Part shown: positions 31,310 through 34,810 of the stretch, piece by piece
Layout: each line of letters begins with the position of its first letter
Position numbering within the stretch: position 1 is the first letter of the stretch
Source: Balneolaceae bacterium
GTDB taxonomy: Bacteria; Bacteroidota; Rhodothermia; Balneolales; Cyclonatronaceae
Length of the DNA stretch: 34,810 nucleotides
Assembly: GCA_007694035.1 (NCBI GenBank)
Contig: RECM01000194.1
Location: forward strand, 1 to 34,810
Direction: 5' to 3'
The notes under the pieces: generated by a model
Told to the model about the DNA's origin: nothing
The model's database searches: none
The model's input: the letters and a program-made list of their open reading frames with translations, nothing else
Made by a program: the position numbers and the translations under genes

Positions 31310-31653
31310 TGGAAGTGATGTATCTGCTCATAGCATTCAGCCTGCTGATCGCCTCCGGCTTTCTGCTTGCGTTTATATGGGCCGTTCGAAGCGGGCAGTA
31401 CGACGACCGCTACACACCCTCTGTACGGATGCTGATGGATGATATTATGCCGGGCAAAAAAACCGGAAGTAAACGGGCCGCCCCTGAAGGTGATAATGGC
31501 GGAGGTATGCAGGCCGCCCCTGAAGGTGATGATGGCGGAGGTATACAGGCCACCACTGAAGGTGATGATAGCAGAAGTAAACGGGCAAGCCCTGGGAAAA
31601 AAGTGTCAGATCAAAAGAAAAATCAACAGAATAAAATTAAGCACACGGAGTAA
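31306..31653 (+). CDS. ccoS: cbb3 oxidase assembly protein CcoS with a repeat-containing tail
   Basis: The first 50 residues match CcoS: one membrane helix (YLLIAFSLLIASGFLLAFIW, about 6-25) then AVRSGQYDDRYTPSVRML. CcoS proteins are usually 45-70 residues and are needed for cofactor insertion into cbb3 oxidase. Here a hydrophilic tail extends to 115 residues and includes three 12-residue repeats (58-69, 70-81, 82-93; A-A-P-E-G-D-D/N-G-G-G-M/I-Q, the third diverged), then a lysine-rich end. The start is GTG at 31306 or the next codon ATG at 31309, overlapping the ccoI stop. ccoNO begins five bases after its stop. Confidence 0.85.
   Translation: MMEVMYLLIAFSLLIASGFLLAFIWAVRSGQYDDRYTPSVRMLMDDIMPGKKTGSKRAAPEGDNGGGMQAAPEGDDGGGIQATTEGDDSRSKRASPGKKVSDQKKNQQNKIKHTE
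31477..31584. repeat. Three 36-base tandem repeats inside ccoS
   Basis: Units 31477-31512 and 31513-31548 are nearly identical (GCCGCCCCTGAAGGTGATrATGG and a GCGGAGGTATrCAG end). Unit 31549-31584 is diverged and ends in AGAAGTAAACGG, which also resembles the bases just before unit 1 (GGAAGTAAACGG). The period of 36 keeps the ccoS frame. The frame of the downstream ccoNO is also free of stops across the array. Confidence 0.92.
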
Positions 31654-31657
31654 GTAC

Positions 31658-33853
31658 ATGTCGAACGAAGTATTCAATTATGACAACCGAATAGTCCGCA
31701 ATTTCGCCCTGGCTACTGTTATCTGGGGTATTGTGGGTATGCTTGTCGGCCTGATTATTGCCATAAAACTGGTTTGGCCCGATTTTCTGGGCTTTATACC
31801 GGAGCTGAGCTACGGCAGGCTGAGGCCGCTTCACACCAATGCCGTCATTTTCGCCTTTGCCGGGAATGCGATTTTCCTGGGTGTCTATTATTCACTGCAG
31901 CGTCTTTGCAAGGCGCGCATGTTCAATGATACGCTCAGCAAACTTAATTTCTGGGGATGGCAGGCCATCATTGTTTCGGCAGCGATCACACTGCCGCTGG
32001 GATTCACACAGAGCAAGGAATATGCCGAACTGGAGTGGCCTATTGCCATTGCCATAGCCATTGTGTGGGTCATATTCGGCATCAACATGATGGGAACCAT
32101 CTACAAACGCCGGGTGAAGCACATGTATGTGGCCATCTGGTTCTACATCGCCACATTCGTAACGGTGGCGATACTGCATATTGTGAACAACATCGTGATC
32201 CCGGTCGATATGCTGAAGAGCTATTCGGTCTATGCTGGTGTTCAGGACGCCCTGGTGCAGTGGTGGTACGGGCATAACGCGGTTGCTTTCTTTCTTACCA
32301 CACCCTTCCTGGGAATCATGTACTACTTCATCCCGAAAGCGGCCAACCGTCCGATCTACTCCTACCGGCTGTCGATTGTACACTTCTGGGCCCTCATCTT
32401 TATCTACATCTGGGCAGGTCCTCACCACCTTCTCTATACCGCACTGCCCGGCTGGGCGCAGTCGCTCGGGGTGGTTTTCTCCGTTATGCTGATCGCGCCG
32501 TCGTGGGGCGGTATGATCAACGGCCTGTTCACCCTTCGCGGCGCCTGGGACCGTGTTCGGCAGGACCCGGTGCTCAAATTCCTGGTGGTGGGCGTAACGG
32601 CTTATGGTATGGCCACCTTTGAAGGTCCGATGATGTCGTTCAAAAGTGTGAATGCGATTACCCACTATACCGATTATGTGATCGCGCACGTGCACACTGC
32701 TTCCCTGGCCTGGAACGGCGGTCTCACCTTTGCGATGCTCTATTTCATAGTGCCGCGGATTTTCAATACCAAAATGTACTCCATCAAGATGGCCAACTTC
32801 CACTTCTGGGCAGCCACACTGGGCATGATTTTCTACGTGATCCCCATTTACTGGGGCGGTATTACCCAGAGCCTGATGTGGAAAGAGTTCAACGCCGACG
32901 GTTTCCTCAGCTATCCGAACTTCCTGGAGACCGTAACCCAGATCATCCCGATGTATTTCGTACGGATACTCGGCGGTTCGCTCTACATAGTGGGCATGTT
33001 CACGGGTGCTTATAACCTGTTTATGACCATGCGTGCAGGCAAGCTTGTGGCCGATGAACCGGCCGAAGCACCGGCAGCCACCTGGCGCGACGATCCGAAG
33101 CCTGCAGGCGGGTTCAGCCACCGATGGCTTGAGTCGAAAACCACCCTTTTCACCGTGCTTACGCTTATTGCCGTGCTCATTGGCGGTATAGTAGAATACC
33201 TGCCAACGGCCATGTTGAAATCGAGTGTTCCGACCATCGAAAGCGTGAAACCCTATACCCCGCTTGAGCTTGAAGGCCGCGACATCTATATCGCCGAAGG
33301 CTGTGTGGGATGTCACTCACAGATGATCAGGCCGTTCCGGTCGGAAACCGAACGCTACGGTGAGTATTCCAAAGCAGGCGAATTCATCTACGACCGCCCG
33401 TTCCTGTGGGGATCGAAACGGACCGGTCCCGATCTGCACCGTATAGGCGGCAAGTATCCCGACTCATGGCACTACCTGCACTTTGAAAATGCCAGCAACA
33501 CCTCGCCGGGATCGATAATGCCGGCCTACCCGTGGCTGCTCACCAATGTGATCGACACCACAAAAGTACCCCGCAAAATAAGGGTACTGCAGATGCTGGG
33601 CACACCCTACCCCGACGGGTACGACCAGGTTGCGGTGCGCGATCTCAGGGAGCAGGCCGAAAAGATTGCCAGCGGCCTGCGCGATGCCGGTTTCGATACC
33701 GCCTGGGACCGCGAAGTCGTTGCGCTTATCGCATACATGCAGCGCCTAGGAACCGATATTAATGCAAAACCAGCCGTTTCCGGTGCCCCGAAACCGGAAG
33801 CGGATGCTGATGCTGATGCTGAAACCACTACTGCCGCCGGCGGATCACAATAA
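31658..33853 (+). CDS. ccoNO: Fused cbb3 cytochrome c oxidase subunits I and II (CcoNO)
   Basis: This 731-residue fusion has a CcoN part (about 1-470) with a dozen helices and haem-copper ligands: H59 (RPLHTNAV), the WYGHNAVAF histidine, GPHHLLYTALPGW for CuB, and IAHVHTAS for the haems. After a linker, one more helix (about 495-515) leads into CcoO with a haem c site CVGCHSQ (549-555), the IRPFRSETERYGEYS signature and an IMPAYPWLL methionine. The C-terminus is acidic (ADADADAE). I use ATG 31658 because GGAG lies eight bases upstream; the open frame extends back into ccoS but that part only mirrors the ccoS repeats. CcoNO fusions are known in Bacteroidota. Confidence 0.94.
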   Translation: MSNEVFNYDNRIVRNFALATVIWGIVGMLVGLIIAIKLVWPDFLGFIPELSYGRLRPLHTNAVIFAFAGNAIFLGVYYSLQRLCKARMFNDTLSKLNFWGWQAIIVSAAITLPLGFTQSKEYAELEWPIAIAIAIVWVIFGINMMGTIYKRRVKHMYVAIWFYIATFVTVAILHIVNNIVIPVDMLKSYSVYAGVQDALVQWWYGHNAVAFFLTTPFLGIMYYFIPKAANRPIYSYRLSIVHFWALIFIYIWAGPHHLLYTALPGWAQSLGVVFSVMLIAPSWGGMINGLFTLRGAWDRVRQDPVLKFLVVGVTAYGMATFEGPMMSFKSVNAITHYTDYVIAHVHTASLAWNGGLTFAMLYFIVPRIFNTKMYSIKMANFHFWAATLGMIFYVIPIYWGGITQSLMWKEFNADGFLSYPNFLETVTQIIPMYFVRILGGSLYIVGMFTGAYNLFMTMRAGKLVADEPAEAPAATWRDDPKPAGGFSHRWLESKTTLFTVLTLIAVLIGGIVEYLPTAMLKSSVPTIESVKPYTPLELEGRDIYIAEGCVGCHSQMIRPFRSETERYGEYSKAGEFIYDRPFLWGSKRTGPDLHRIGGKYPDSWHYLHFENASNTSPGSIMPAYPWLLTNVIDTTKVPRKIRVLQMLGTPYPDGYDQVAVRDLREQAEKIASGLRDAGFDTAWDREVVALIAYMQRLGTDINAKPAVSGAPKPEADADADAETTTAAGGSQ

Positions 33854-33863
33854 GGAGAAGACT

Positions 33864-34127
33864 ATGTATAAAGATGTACTTACAAGGATGGAGGGGATCG
33901 ATATGTTCCCCCTCATCGCCCTGGTCATCTTCTTTACCTTTTTTGTGCTGCTCATAACATGGGTGGTTCGCCTGAACCGTGGTTATGTCGATTCTATGTC
34001 GAACATGCCGCTCGATGAGGAAGATCCATCCCGCATTGTGGAATATTCTGGTGCCCGGCCTGCCCATTCAGCACCAGAGATAACAGGAACTGATACCGAA
34101 CAACAAAACAACCGGAATCCGGAGTAA
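33864..34127 (+). CDS. ccoQ: CcoQ-like cbb3 oxidase small subunit
   Basis: An 87-residue protein has a single membrane helix (about 14-34, PLIALVIFFTFFVLLITWVV) followed by LNRGYVDSMSNMPLDEED, the usual CcoQ/FixQ-like arrangement, and then a polar tail. The start at 33864 has a strong AAGGAG seven bases upstream, immediately after the ccoNO stop. It would stabilise the oxidase complex. Position between ccoNO and ccoP supports the call; the family itself is poorly conserved. Confidence 0.85.
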   Translation: MYKDVLTRMEGIDMFPLIALVIFFTFFVLLITWVVRLNRGYVDSMSNMPLDEEDPSRIVEYSGARPAHSAPEITGTDTEQQNNRNPE

Positions 34128-34132
34128 CCAAC

Positions 34133-34753
34133 ATGGAAGAAAAAGATAAAAATCTCATTTTTGATGATGAACAGGACAAACTGCTGAATCATGAGTACGA
34201 TGGCATTCAGGAACTTGACAATCCCATGCCACCATGGTGGCTGTATGGATTCTACTTTACCATCGCGCTTTCCGTGGTATATCTTCTCTGGTATGATGTG
34301 CTGGGAATTGGCCCCTCGCAATCGGAGGAGTATCAGCGTGAAATGGCTGCTGCGGCAGAGATGTACGGCGTGGATCCCGGTGCGGCACCGGGTACCACGG
34401 TCGATTATGCGGCCCTTGAGATACTTACCGATCAGGCAAGCCTCGACGCAGGCCGTATCGTCTATACCAATCCTGCACAGCTGTGTGTTACCTGCCATGG
34501 GGCAAATGCCCAGGGGCTGGTAGGCCCAGACCTGACAAACGAATACTGGAAACACGGATGTGACCTGCCGTCACTTATGATCAGTGTAAAAGTCGGATTT
34601 CCCCAGCAGGGGATGCCGGCCTATGGCAGCGGCAGCCGTTTGACCGACCTTCAATTGCAGCAGCTGGCCAGCTATCTGATTTCCCTGCGGGGATCAAATC
34701 CGGACGGCGCAAAAGCCCCGGATATGTCCCGCTCAGAACGGTGCGAGATTTGA
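34133..34753 (+). CDS. ccoP: cbb3 oxidase subunit III, single-haem CcoP
   Basis: This 206-residue subunit has an N-terminal cytoplasmic part with the HEYDGIQELDNPMPPWWLYGF signature (residues 20-40), one helix (about 37-57) and a single cytochrome c domain with CVTCH (118-122) and axial M161 (QGMPAYG). Proteobacterial CcoP carries two haems; single-haem forms occur in Bacteroidota. It passes electrons to the CcoO haem. After the common ending SNPDGAKAPD come nine residues (MSRSERCEI) that look unlike the family, and a dispersed-repeat-like sequence starts 13 bases after the stop; the end may have been altered by a repeat insertion. The start at 34133 is five bases after ccoQ. Confidence 0.92.
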   Translation: MEEKDKNLIFDDEQDKLLNHEYDGIQELDNPMPPWWLYGFYFTIALSVVYLLWYDVLGIGPSQSEEYQREMAAAAEMYGVDPGAAPGTTVDYAALEILTDQASLDAGRIVYTNPAQLCVTCHGANAQGLVGPDLTNEYWKHGCDLPSLMISVKVGFPQQGMPAYGSGSRLTDLQLQQLASYLISLRGSNPDGAKAPDMSRSERCEI

Positions 34754-34766
34754 TCTCATTTCCCCC

Positions 34767-34810
34767 CGACATAGTGAGCGAAGCGACCCCCTCTATCGTC
34801 ATGGTGAGCG
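34767..34810. repeat. Start of a dispersed-repeat-like sequence, cut by the window edge
   Basis: CGACATAGTGAGCG (34767-34780) recurs 30 bases later as CGTCATGGTGAGCG (34797-34810), 12 of 14 bases identical, with GAAGCGACCCCCTCTAT between. The CATGGTGAGCGAAGCGA type of sequence resembles short interspersed repeats found in many intergenic regions of some bacterial genomes. The unit runs off the right edge, so its length and copy number cannot be seen. Confidence 0.55.

Noticed and set aside
31439-31657. A 73-codon N-terminal extension of CcoNO
   Set aside because: It lacks CcoN similarity, mirrors the ccoS repeats in another frame, and the ATG at 31658 has a good ribosome-binding site and the usual start of the family.
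31892-33316. 474-codon open frame on the minus strand opposite ccoNO
   Set aside because: Antisense to a secure oxidase gene; composition is His/Arg/Glu-rich as expected from reverse-complemented membrane protein codons, with no recognisable domain.

Overview
The window looks like chromosomal DNA from a Bacteroidota-type Gram-negative, most likely from the Balneolota/Rhodothermota side. This is inferred from gene content, not from any database search. The signs are bacillithiol synthesis (bshC), a DUF151 bifunctional nuclease with a UVR tail, a fused cbb3 oxidase subunit I/II with a single-haem CcoP, MtaB, a predicted outer-membrane barrel, and promoter-like TTG-N20-TAATTTTR motifs resembling the Bacteroidota -33/-7 consensus. 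No rRNA, tRNA, CRISPR array, prophage or insertion sequence was recognised. Nearly every gene is intact and housekeeping or respiratory.

Layout. (1) 1-2810, minus strand: mtaB, a family-4 uracil-DNA glycosylase and the 5' end of dnaB, tightly packed. (2) 2935-10272, minus strand: nuoA-B-C-D-E-F-G-H, ending at a clear rho-independent terminator; nuoI-N are not here. (3) 10508-14644, plus strand: bifunctional nuclease, bshC, 5-formyl-THF cyclo-ligase, a PspC-domain protein and tmk. (4) 14553-18705, minus strand: an RND/MMPL (HAE3-like) exporter whose 3' end overlaps tmk, with a predicted outer-membrane barrel gene upstream. (5) 18851-21902, plus strand: a SRPBCC protein with its own terminator, then aroE-pgeF-HDAC-like, overlapping or abutting. 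(6) 22106-26138, plus strand: dxr-rseP-psd-pssA, an envelope and isoprenoid operon. (7) 26139-28534, plus strand: a heptameric purine-rich repeat, a threonine dehydratase/serine racemase-like enzyme and an NmrA-like oxidoreductase. (8) 28892-34753, plus strand: ccoI-ccoS-ccoNO-ccoQ-ccoP, the cbb3 oxidase and its copper ATPase, running into a dispersed-repeat-like sequence at the right edge.

How it works together. Complex I (peripheral arm plus NuoA and NuoH here) would feed quinone, and the cbb3 oxidase at the other end would reduce oxygen at high affinity; CcoI would supply copper. The centre makes envelope components: isoprenoid precursor (dxr), phosphatidylserine and phosphatidylethanolamine (pssA, psd), and site-2 proteolysis (rseP). 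The least conventional content is the MMPL exporter/barrel/divergent SRPBCC group, a uracil-DNA glycosylase that seems to have lost its Fe-S ligands, and several short tandem-repeat tracts. I did not find a convincing wholly new system. The MMPL-barrel-SRPBCC group is the best candidate for one worth testing.
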